Assembly (NCBI RefSeq): GCF_014287795.1
Contig: NZ_JACOON010000005.1
Coordinates: forward strand, 248,001 to 312,000
DNA from: Christensenella tenuis
Lineage (GTDB): Bacteria; Bacillota; Clostridia; Christensenellales; Christensenellaceae
DNA length: 64,000 nt
Direction of reading: 5' to 3'
In this document: positions 25,217-32,811 of the stretch, piece by piece
Layout of the letters: each line of letters begins with the position of its first letter
How positions within the stretch are numbered: the stretch's first letter is position 1
The notes under the pieces: generated by a model
What the model saw: the letters and a program-made list of their open reading frames with translations, nothing else
The model's database searches: none
What the model was told of the DNA's origin: nothing
Program-made: the position numbers and the translations under genes

Positions 25217-26161
25217 GTGGGCATATTCAGGAACAAACCGCTGATTATAACGGTCATCATTATCATCGTTCTCGTGGTTCTGCTGGTGGCAAGCAGCAGC
25301 AATGGCACGATTTCACAAAGCGCAGGACAGGCCGGCGGCATCTTTTCTCCTGTGCAGGAATTTTTCTATCAAGTGTCATCGGGAATCGGCGGCTTTTTTG
25401 ACGGGCTCATCAACAAAGATGACCAAGAGCAAAAAAATGAGGAGCTACAGAGCGAGCTCGAGGTATTCAAGAGCAAATCGCGGGAATACGAAGAGCTCAA
25501 AAAGGAAAACGAACGGCTTTCCGAACTCCTCGAATATAAACAGAATAATACCAATCAGGAATTGATGCTTGCGCGGATTACCGGAAAAAATCCCGGGAAC
25601 TGGTTTGACGTATTCACGATCAATCTTGGCAGAGCGGATGGCGTAAAGGAAAATATGCCGGTTATCACGGCTGACGGTCTTGTGGGGCGGATTGAAGAGG
25701 TGAACCTCAATTCCTCCAAAGTTATGGCTATTATCGATGCGCGGAGCAGCCTGTCTTCCATTATGGAGCGTACGCGTGAACAGGCAATTGTCAAGGGGGC
25801 GATTTCAAGCAATTCGCTTGACGACTCGTTGTATATCACCTTCCTGCCCCTTGACGCGGATATTATGGACGGGGACAAAATTATTACTTCCGGCCTTGAC
25901 GGAGTTTACCCCAAAGGATTCCTGATCGGCGAAGTCGCTTCCTCCTCCGATACGGAAGCGGAAGGGAAAAATGTAAGAATCGAACCGGCGGTGGATTTCC
26001 GGCGGCTGGAGGAAGTGTTTGTTGTGACGTCCATGGACGGCGAAGAAACGGGTACGGTTTCCGCGGCCAATGAAGTGATCGGCAGCACTACAGTTGGCGA
26101 GGCGGCGCAACCTTCCCCATCCTCACAGCCTTCGGACAGCGCGCAGCCACAGGGACAGTAA
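25217..26161 (+). CDS. mreC: Rod shape-determining protein MreC
   Basis: A 314-residue bitopic membrane protein of the elongation machinery. One membrane span (about 8-27) is followed by a coiled coil (about 60-105, rich in E, K, L) and the paired beta-barrel domain with ARITGKNPGNWFDVFTINLG, typical of MreC. The tail from about 285 is Ser/Pro/Gln-rich and probably disordered. It scaffolds PBP2 and RodA outside the membrane. The GTG start follows GAAAGG. mreB, normally directly upstream, is not present; a URO-D-family gene and a terminator stand there instead. Confidence 0.95.
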   Translation: MGIFRNKPLIITVIIIIVLVVLLVASSSNGTISQSAGQAGGIFSPVQEFFYQVSSGIGGFFDGLINKDDQEQKNEELQSELEVFKSKSREYEELKKENERLSELLEYKQNNTNQELMLARITGKNPGNWFDVFTINLGRADGVKENMPVITADGLVGRIEEVNLNSSKVMAIIDARSSLSSIMERTREQAIVKGAISSNSLDDSLYITFLPLDADIMDGDKIITSGLDGVYPKGFLIGEVASSSDTEAEGKNVRIEPAVDFRRLEEVFVVTSMDGEETGTVSAANEVIGSTTVGEAAQPSPSSQPSDSAQPQGQ

Positions 26162-26162
26162 G

Positions 26163-26696
26163 ATGAGATATGTGGTTCTTATCCTGATGGGTATATTTGG
26201 CACGATTTTGTCTGGCACGGCGTTTAGCGCTTCGTTTGACCTGGCAGGACTTGGCATTCAGATTGACCTCGTGTTGTTGCTGGTGCTTGCGTTGGTGCTC
26301 GTCGAAAAAAATATAACGCCGATTATTTTTGCCATGGCAACGGGGCTTTTGATGGATATGATGTTTTCCACCACGCTCGGCATGTATGCGCTTTCCTATA
26401 CGGTTGCCGCCGCCGTGGCGAGCATTGTGGCCCACAGGATGGAAAAATTTAATTCGCTTCATATTTTTTTGATTGGTGCGGGTGGTTATATTGTCAAGGA
26501 ACTTGTGATGGCGCTGATTGTATTTGCGCAGGGAGCGCGGCAATTTGACCTGGGGGCGATTTTCCTGCGGGATATGCTGCCGTCCGCCGCTTTTGCCGGG
26601 GCACTTCTTCTTTTGGTTTACCTGCTGGTTTCGCTTTTGTACAGGAATACGTGGATGCGTCCGCGTATGTCGTCTCATTTTATGGATGAGCTTTGA
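26163..26696 (+). CDS. mreD: Rod shape-determining protein MreD
   Basis: A 177-residue membrane protein with four to five predicted spans. It begins one base after the mreC stop, so the two are translationally coupled; a longer in-frame reading overlaps mreC and is not needed. The pattern of a short first span (YVVLILMGIFGTILSG), a LVLVLVEKNITPIIFAMATGLLMDM segment in the middle and a C-terminal span before LYRNTWMRPR fits MreD length and topology. It works with MreC in cell elongation. The family is poorly conserved in sequence, so context carries much of the call. Confidence 0.9.
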   Translation: MRYVVLILMGIFGTILSGTAFSASFDLAGLGIQIDLVLLLVLALVLVEKNITPIIFAMATGLLMDMMFSTTLGMYALSYTVAAAVASIVAHRMEKFNSLHIFLIGAGGYIVKELVMALIVFAQGARQFDLGAIFLRDMLPSAAFAGALLLLVYLLVSLLYRNTWMRPRMSSHFMDEL

Positions 26697-26712
26697 ATGA
26701 GGAAAAAGTAGA

Positions 26713-29283
26713 ATGTTTAAAAAATTAAAAAACAGGTTTTTCGTCGTTATGGCGATTACACTTGTAGCTTTTATAGCGCTTGGCGCGGGACTTGGGAACC
26801 TGACGCTGACGCAGGGCGGCGAGCTTTCGCTGCAGTCTGAAGATAAAAAAATCAGGACGCTGACCCTCAAAGGGGCGCGCGGACAAATTACCGATATCAC
26901 GGGAATTCCGCTCGCCTATGACCAGAGCAGTTATGATATAGAGTTCCTGCGGGATCCTACCCGTAACAGTACGACGGATAAAGCATATTATACAAACGTT
27001 CTGTCCGAGGCTATTGCCCTTATCGAGCAAGGCGGAGGGACGACGATCGATACGTTCAACATTGTACGCAATGAAGACGGTACGTTTGCATTCGATTTTG
27101 GTATAACGAACCCGGAAGATATCGCCAACCGTGAAAAGAATTGGCGGTCGAATATGTATGTGTCTAAAAATGCGACGCCGGATGAAATTTACCGCGACCT
27201 TCGGATTCGTTACCGTATTCCCGAAGAATATACCTATGAACAGGCGAGGAAGCTGCTTTCCATCTGGCAGGAAGTACAGCTTTCCTCCTATCTTGCCTAT
27301 GTCCCCATTACCATCAGCGAAGATGTCAATATGGATACGGTAGCCCTGATTGAAGGGAAATCCGACCAGCTCGATGGAATCCAAGTGGGCGAAAGCTCGG
27401 TCCGCATCTATCCCAAAGATGAGGTTGCGGCCCATATTGTTGGCTATCTCGGCAAAATGACCGATGAAGAAACCATCAAGGATTACAAGGAAAAAGGTTA
27501 TTCGCAGAACGACCTGATTGGTGCGGCGGGCATCGAAAGTACGATGGAACAATATCTTACGGGAAGTTCGTCGGAAAAACAGGGAACGCGCGTTGTAGAG
27601 GTCAACAGCAGGGGAAAGGTAATCAACGAACGTTCTTACACCGCACCGACGGACGGCTATAATGTCCGCCTGACGCTTGATTTGCAGCTTCAGCAGGTAG
27701 CGGAAAAAGCGCTTGAGGAAAATATCAATACCGTTTACCAGGAACAGGTCGATGCATACAACAAGGCGGATCCCGAAGATTACGATGAGAATGAAAAGGT
27801 GCAGGCTGTTCTTGAGAGCCGCGAGGGCAATTCTACCTTGGAAAAGATGAACCTGGCAAAATCGGGTGCGGCCATCGTAATGGATGTGAAGACGGGCAGG
27901 GTGCTGGCTATGGCGAGCTATCCTTCCTATGACGCCAACATTTTCACGGGCGGCATTTCAAACGAAACCATGCAGGAATTAAATGATAATCCGGCAAAGC
28001 CGCTGTTCAACAATGCAATCTCCTCCAAGGCGATTCCCGGCTCCATTTTCAAAATGGTCACGGGCATGGCGGGCCTTGAGGAAGGCGCGATTACACTGGA
28101 AACAACCATTACCGACGAAGGACAATACCCGCTCGATCAAAAGAAGCAGGAAGGCGAACAAATCGTCGGCGATGTTCCGGCCTGCTGGGCTTGGGAGCCG
28201 GGAATGACGATCGTTCCCGGACATGAAAATCAGACACTGGTAAAAGGCCTTGAGCATAGCTGCAACTATTTTTTCTATGAAGTTGCCAACCGGATTGTAG
28301 GCACGACAGGCAGTACGGATACGCTTTCCCAATGGGGTGAAAAATTTGGGTTGACAACGTCTACCGGCATTGAATTGACAGGTGAAGTAGTTGGACAGGT
28401 TGGAAACCAGAGCGTGTTGTACGATCCGACAAAACCGATTTCCACGCTGAATTCGGAAGGGGTAGATGTAACCGCACAAAAGACGTCCCTGCCGCTTTTA
28501 ATCCGCAACACACTGATGAGTTATTTGCGTGATTGCGGAAAATCCCTGAGTATCGACTATTCGGACGAACAGCTTAAGAAAACGGCGGAGCGACTGATTG
28601 AAGCGGCCGGGGAAGATCTGACAAATTATGAGATGGGGCCGACCATCCGGCAGATTTTATACGAGGAACTGCAGATTACCAGTGCGGTTGCGGACCGGAA
28701 CGGATGGGTTGTCGATGTGAACAGTTACCTGAGCGAGCTTAGGTGGAATACACGCCGAACCATCGAGACCGGAATTGGTTCGGGCACTACGGCAGTTACG
28801 CCGATTGCCGTCGCGCGGTATATTTCAGCTTTGGTAAATGGCGGAGACGTATTTGAAGCGCATATTGTGGACAGTGTTGTTGACAATGACGGAAATATCA
28901 TCGAACAGCAGGAACCGGTGGTATTTAATCATATCGATGCGCCGCAGGAATACTTCGATGCGATCAAACAGGGGATGACTGAGGTTGTCGCGGAAGAAGA
29001 AAGTACGGCCAGCAAAGCCTTCGACGGGTGGAAATACAAAGATGAGGTTATCGGGAAAACAGGTACGGGTACCGTTTCCAATATCGACCTTGAACATAAC
29101 GCCTGGTTTGTGGCCTGCGCCCCCCGGGAGGACCCTGAAATTGCGGTGGTAATTTATATTCCGAATGGCATGGGGGGATCGCACGCGATTCCCGCGGCAA
29201 AAAATATCATTGAATATTATCTCGATGGGAAAACTGAGGAAACTGGTACAGAAATTCCGTCAGAAAACACGCTGGTTCCATAA
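26713..29283 (+). CDS. mrdA: Penicillin-binding protein 2 (elongation transpeptidase)
   Basis: An 856-residue class B penicillin-binding protein: one membrane anchor (about 8-30), a dimerisation/pedestal domain, and a transpeptidase domain with Ser444-x-x-Lys447 (GSIFK), Ser516-Cys-Asn (HSCN) and Lys782-Thr-Gly (GKTGTG). It cross-links peptidoglycan during side-wall growth with RodA. It is longer than proteobacterial PBP2 (about 630) because of insertions in the pedestal and an acidic helical insert between the SxN and KTG motifs, which is common in Clostridia. It sits 16 bases after mreD. Confidence 0.95.
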   Translation: MFKKLKNRFFVVMAITLVAFIALGAGLGNLTLTQGGELSLQSEDKKIRTLTLKGARGQITDITGIPLAYDQSSYDIEFLRDPTRNSTTDKAYYTNVLSEAIALIEQGGGTTIDTFNIVRNEDGTFAFDFGITNPEDIANREKNWRSNMYVSKNATPDEIYRDLRIRYRIPEEYTYEQARKLLSIWQEVQLSSYLAYVPITISEDVNMDTVALIEGKSDQLDGIQVGESSVRIYPKDEVAAHIVGYLGKMTDEETIKDYKEKGYSQNDLIGAAGIESTMEQYLTGSSSEKQGTRVVEVNSRGKVINERSYTAPTDGYNVRLTLDLQLQQVAEKALEENINTVYQEQVDAYNKADPEDYDENEKVQAVLESREGNSTLEKMNLAKSGAAIVMDVKTGRVLAMASYPSYDANIFTGGISNETMQELNDNPAKPLFNNAISSKAIPGSIFKMVTGMAGLEEGAITLETTITDEGQYPLDQKKQEGEQIVGDVPACWAWEPGMTIVPGHENQTLVKGLEHSCNYFFYEVANRIVGTTGSTDTLSQWGEKFGLTTSTGIELTGEVVGQVGNQSVLYDPTKPISTLNSEGVDVTAQKTSLPLLIRNTLMSYLRDCGKSLSIDYSDEQLKKTAERLIEAAGEDLTNYEMGPTIRQILYEELQITSAVADRNGWVVDVNSYLSELRWNTRRTIETGIGSGTTAVTPIAVARYISALVNGGDVFEAHIVDSVVDNDGNIIEQQEPVVFNHIDAPQEYFDAIKQGMTEVVAEEESTASKAFDGWKYKDEVIGKTGTGTVSNIDLEHNAWFVACAPREDPEIAVVIYIPNGMGGSHAIPAAKNIIEYYLDGKTEETGTEIPSENTLVP

Positions 29284-29304
29284 AGATTCCGTGTGAATGA
29301 GTAT

Positions 29305-29333
29305 TTGCGTGTGGCCATGGAATCATGTATAAT
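29305..29333 (+). promoter_or_regulatory. Promoter of the minCDE genes
   Basis: TTGCGT (29305-29310), a 17-base spacer and a perfect TATAAT (29328-29333), placed between the PBP2 stop and the minC ribosome site. It lets the division genes be transcribed apart from the elongation genes. Confidence 0.7.
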
Positions 29334-29394
29334 GTATTTCGTGGTTGTATACAGTTTAAGCTATGGCCTGAAGGAACAAGCGGGAGGATTTATC

Positions 29395-30087
29395 ATGCAG
29401 GGCATCATTACGTTTAAGGGGAAAGAAAAAGGATTGGAAATCTATTTGGATGAACGGTCTACTTATCCTGTTCTGCGTGAGGAGTTGATGGAAAAACTGA
29501 AAAAGAACAAGGACTTTTTCAGGGATAGTGAAACGAGGGTTATTATCCGCGGCAAAAAACTTTCGGAAGCACAGCGCAAAGAACTGCGGCGTGTTTTTTC
29601 GATGGATTTTGGTATCCGGGATGTGATTTATGGAGACGAGGCCGACCTGATGCGCGAGGCGGAGCTCAAAATCGAGAAACCGCCGGCAGCAGTGCATCCG
29701 GCTGCGAAAGATGAATATATGGACGAAGTGGAATTGGTATCCAATGCGTATTTCGATGCCCAATCCATTTTTGTAGGCCACACGGTACGCAGCGGCCAGC
29801 GTATTGAATGCGAAGGCGATATTGTCGTAATCGGCGATGTCAACCCGGGCGGGGAAGTGATCGCGGGGGGGAGCATCGCGGTGTTCGGCAGGCTGCGCGG
29901 TCTTGCACATGCGGGTTGTTCAGGCCGGAAAGACGTTTGCGTGGCTGCCGTGAATATGTGCCCCAAACAACTGCGGGTCTCCGGACGTGTTGTAACGTTC
30001 CCCAAGGAACGCGAAGAGGTGCATGGGGCGGAAGTCGCCGAACTCAGGGACGGCAAGGTGGTCATTCGGCCAGTCAGCATGAAGTAA
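29395..30087 (+). CDS. minC: Septum site-determining protein MinC
   Basis: A 230-residue inhibitor of FtsZ assembly. The N-terminal domain (1-95) begins MQGIITFKGKEKGLEIYL. The C-terminal beta-helix (about 125-225) shows the repeats VGHTVRSGQRIECEGDIVVI, GDVNPGGEVIAGG and VFGRLRGLAHAG that define MinC and bind MinD. ATG 29395 follows GGGAGG with seven bases between; the longer upstream frame includes the promoter and is excluded. It forms an operon with minD and minE. Confidence 0.95.
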   Translation: MQGIITFKGKEKGLEIYLDERSTYPVLREELMEKLKKNKDFFRDSETRVIIRGKKLSEAQRKELRRVFSMDFGIRDVIYGDEADLMREAELKIEKPPAAVHPAAKDEYMDEVELVSNAYFDAQSIFVGHTVRSGQRIECEGDIVVIGDVNPGGEVIAGGSIAVFGRLRGLAHAGCSGRKDVCVAAVNMCPKQLRVSGRVVTFPKEREEVHGAEVAELRDGKVVIRPVSMK

Positions 30088-30149
30088 TTTCAGCGGTGTA
30101 TGAAGCACGGTTTATTCGGAAGTATTATATATGAGAGGGATTTTGGTGT

Positions 30150-30941
30150 ATGGAAAACGTAATTGTAATCACATCCGGCAAGGGCGGCGTTGGTAAAACG
30201 ACGTCTACCGCCAATCTTGGAACGGGCCTTGCAATGCAGGGGAAAAAGGTGGTGCTTGTAGATACGGATATTGGACTGCGGAACCTTGATGTGGTGCTTG
30301 GCCTTGAGAACAGGATCGTATATGACCTTGTGGACGTGGTGGAAGGAACCTGTAAACTGAAACAGGCATTGATTAAGGATAAGCGCTATGAAGGCTTGTA
30401 TTTGCTTCCGGCCGCACAGACGCGGAATAAAATGGCGGTTGCGCCTGAGCAGATGAAGGAACTGATTTCCGAGTTGGAACAGGAATTCGATTATGTTCTG
30501 ATCGACTGCCCGGCGGGAATTGAGCGTGGATTTAAAAATGCGGTAGCAGGTGCAAAATCGGCGATTGTGGTTACTGTTCCGGAGGTTTCCTCCGTACGTG
30601 ACGCCGACAGGATCATCGGCCTGTTGTCGGCGAACGGCATTGATGATGTGCGGCTTTTGATTAACCGTCTGCGTCCCGACCTTGTACGCAAAGGCGACAT
30701 GCTTGCAATTGACGATACGCTTGAGATTTTAGGAGTGGATCTTATTGGGGTGATTCCGGAGGACGAAATGATTTTCCGGTCTTCCAACCTTGGTGAACCG
30801 GCAGTGACGGATTATTCTTCCCTTGCGGGAGAAGCATACCGCAACGTTACCAAGCGGATTATGGGGGAAGATGTTCCCATGCTTGATTTGGAACAGAAGA
30901 CTGGCTTCTTCGGCCGTATCAAGCGGCTCTTTTCAAAATAA
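30150..30941 (+). CDS. minD: Septum site-determining ATPase MinD
   Basis: A 263-residue membrane-associated ATPase. The deviant Walker A GKGGVGKTT is at the N terminus, followed by VLVDTDIGLRNLD, LIDCPAGIERGF and NRLRPDLVRKGDM. The C-terminal amphipathic membrane-targeting helix (FFGRIKRLFSK) is intact. It recruits MinC to the membrane and oscillates with MinE. It starts 62 bases after minC. Confidence 0.97.
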   Translation: MENVIVITSGKGGVGKTTSTANLGTGLAMQGKKVVLVDTDIGLRNLDVVLGLENRIVYDLVDVVEGTCKLKQALIKDKRYEGLYLLPAAQTRNKMAVAPEQMKELISELEQEFDYVLIDCPAGIERGFKNAVAGAKSAIVVTVPEVSSVRDADRIIGLLSANGIDDVRLLINRLRPDLVRKGDMLAIDDTLEILGVDLIGVIPEDEMIFRSSNLGEPAVTDYSSLAGEAYRNVTKRIMGEDVPMLDLEQKTGFFGRIKRLFSK

Positions 30942-30956
30942 GCGGGGGGATTTGAC

Positions 30957-31244
30957 ATGGGATGGTTTTTTAACAGAAAAAAGAGCAGCCAGGTTGCAAA
31001 AGACCGGCTGAAACTCGTCCTGATTTATGACCGCGCGGGGACGACCTCAAATAACGATATGATCAACATGATTAAAAAGGATATCATGGGGGTTATTTCA
31101 AAGTATGTGGAGATTGACGAATCGGAATTTGAGATCGATTTTAAAAACGTGCAAAATGAGGAAGAGGAAGGCGTTTCTTCGCAAATTGCGATGAATATCC
31201 CCATTAAGAAAATTAAGCAGATGGTGAAGAACGCCGGGAAATGA
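30957..31244 (+). CDS. minE: Cell division topological specificity factor MinE
   Basis: A 95-residue protein. The N terminus (MGWFFNRKKS) is the amphipathic membrane-contact segment, followed by the anti-MinCD region AKDRLKLVLIYDRAG and a dimerisation domain ending in IPIKKIKQMVKN. It stimulates MinD ATPase activity and so positions the division septum. The presence of MinE rather than only DivIVA shows an oscillating-type Min system, as in many Clostridia. Confidence 0.95.
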   Translation: MGWFFNRKKSSQVAKDRLKLVLIYDRAGTTSNNDMINMIKKDIMGVISKYVEIDESEFEIDFKNVQNEEEEGVSSQIAMNIPIKKIKQMVKNAGK

Positions 31245-31298
31245 CCTAAGCATGGTTCGACGTTTCTTTTGGTGGGGAAGCGGCGGATCCTGTATGTG

Positions 31299-31388
31299 AA
31301 AACCGTGCCTGGAAGGAAATGGGCGGCAGTCTGCCGCCGCGCCGGATGTGCCGCAATGCGGGACGGCGGCCCTGCATGCACGGTTTTT
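31299..31388 (+). terminator. Branched terminator-like RNA structure between minE and rodA
   Basis: An outer ten-base stem AAAACCGTGC (31299-31308) pairs GCACGGTTTT (31378-31387) and runs into a T5 tract. Inside are two further hairpins: GGCGGCA-GTC-TGCCGCC (31322-31338) and CCGC-AAT-GCGG (31351-31361). The result is a three-way junction ending in a U tract, 29 bases before the rodA start. It could be an elaborate terminator of the min operon or an attenuator. Confidence 0.6.
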
Positions 31389-31417
31389 GTTGCAATATGG
31401 GGAGTTACGGAGCGTAT

Positions 31418-32602
31418 ATGAAGGGAAAACTGGTCAACAAAAATATGTGGAAATATGTAGACTGGTTCCTGGTCGCAATCATTGTGATTCTGGTCGGGTA
31501 CAGTTTGCTTTCCATCTTAAACGCAACTGCCTCGCCGTTTACAGGCGATGAAAGCACGTTCTCCGAGTTTTTGGCGAACCTGGACCTGAGCACCGCGGGA
31601 TGGCAGCTCATTTTTTTCCTGATCGGCCTCGGATGCATGTTTCTTGTGATGCTTCTGGACTACCACACTCTTGCGCATTTTACAGAATGGATCTATTGGA
31701 TTTGCATTGCGCTGCTGGTGGCGGTACTCTTCCTGGGCAGCACACAGAACGGCACGTCGGGCTGGTTCATGATCGGCAGCCGCGGTTTTCAGCCGGCCGA
31801 GGTGTGCAAAATCCTGATTATTATTGTATTAGCTAAAAATTTTGCCGACAGAACCGAGGGCAATGACGACGGAATTCAGACGTTTGGAGATTTGTTCCCC
31901 GTCCTGTGGAGAATGCTGCTGCCGGTTATTTTGATTGCGCTCCAGCCCGACTTCGGCACGGCGGTGGTGTATGTGTTTATTTTCGTAGTCATGCTGTTTA
32001 TGGCAAAGCCGAGCTGGAAGGTTGTGTTATGGCTGCTTGCAATTGCCGGAGTGCTGGTCGGGGTTTTCCTGTTGTATATTTCGACCACGGGAAATTATCA
32101 ATGGACGCGTCTGCTTTCCTTCTTTAGCCCGGATGCGCAGGCCGTACAGGATGCGGATGCGACCTTACAGATGGATCAGGCCAAGATGGCCATTGGCTCC
32201 GGACAATTTTTCGGCAAGGGCCTGTTTACGCCCGGTTCGCTTTCACAGCTTGGCTATGTGCCGGAAAGCCATAACGATTTTATTTTTGCGGTCACGGTGG
32301 AGGCATTCGGCTTTCTGGGGGGCATTGTGCTTATTATACTGTATTTTCTGCTCATTGGACGCACGTTTATGCTTTCGCTGCGCGCGCGCGATGATTTCGG
32401 CGCGTATATCATCATTGGCGTTGCGGCTATGATGCTCTTCCATGTGGTGGAAAACATCGGCATGAATGTCGGAATTTTGCCGGTTACAGGGATTCCGCTT
32501 CCCTTCTTCTCTTACGGAGGGTCAAGTATGGTGACGAACTGTATTGCCATTGGTATGGTGATCAGTGTGGATATGCGCAGGCAGAGATGGCAAGGACAAT
32601 AG
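31418..32602 (+). CDS. rodA: Peptidoglycan glycosyltransferase RodA (SEDS family)
   Basis: A 394-residue membrane protein with about ten spans. SEDS motifs are seen: SRGFQPAEVCKI, the membrane-embedded ALQPDFGTAVVYVF, VPESHNDFIFAV with the functional Asp region, and the C-terminal GIPLPFFSYGGSSM. RodA polymerises glycan strands for the elongation complex, working with PBP2. ATG 31418 is preferred (GGAG at 31410) over a longer frame that begins in the structured leader. Confidence 0.95.
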   Translation: MKGKLVNKNMWKYVDWFLVAIIVILVGYSLLSILNATASPFTGDESTFSEFLANLDLSTAGWQLIFFLIGLGCMFLVMLLDYHTLAHFTEWIYWICIALLVAVLFLGSTQNGTSGWFMIGSRGFQPAEVCKILIIIVLAKNFADRTEGNDDGIQTFGDLFPVLWRMLLPVILIALQPDFGTAVVYVFIFVVMLFMAKPSWKVVLWLLAIAGVLVGVFLLYISTTGNYQWTRLLSFFSPDAQAVQDADATLQMDQAKMAIGSGQFFGKGLFTPGSLSQLGYVPESHNDFIFAVTVEAFGFLGGIVLIILYFLLIGRTFMLSLRARDDFGAYIIIGVAAMMLFHVVENIGMNVGILPVTGIPLPFFSYGGSSMVTNCIAIGMVISVDMRRQRWQGQ

Positions 32603-32722
32603 GCGAGGCACGCCCTATGGCTCAATTCCCGCCTGAAGCCGGGAATATCGCTTTTGTGGGCGGCCTCTCGCCTATCAACCCCGCGAAACCCGCTTGCGCG
32701 GCTTCACTGGGCTTTCGCGGGG
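32599..32722. repeat. Pair of large fold-back elements filling the gap after rodA
   Basis: The first element is a nested stem: ATAGGCGAG (32599-32607) pairs CTCGCCTAT (32667-32675), then CGCCC (32611-32615) pairs GGGCG (32658-32662), enclosing ATTCCCG / CGGGAAT (32625-32631 with 32640-32646). The second is CCCCGCGAAA (32679-32688) with TTTCGCGGGG (32713-32722), enclosing CCGC-TTGC-GCGG. No T run follows. The layout resembles repetitive extragenic palindromes or a small structured RNA. Confidence 0.65.
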
Positions 32723-32811
32723 CCTCCGGAGACTTCGTGTTTAGGGCTCTTTCGCGCGAACAGAAGGGGAAATAAGTACGCGTTTGTATTTTCATTGTAA
32801 GGAGTTTTTGT

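Noticed and set aside
31245..31417. Extended N terminus of RodA rich in Cys and Arg
   Set aside because: The residues are encoded by the structured leader, are unlike any SEDS protein, and ATG 31418 has its own ribosome site.
32587..32775. Short open frame in the gap after rodA
   Set aside because: It is formed by the GC-rich fold-back repeats, has no ribosome site, and its composition reflects the palindromes rather than a protein.
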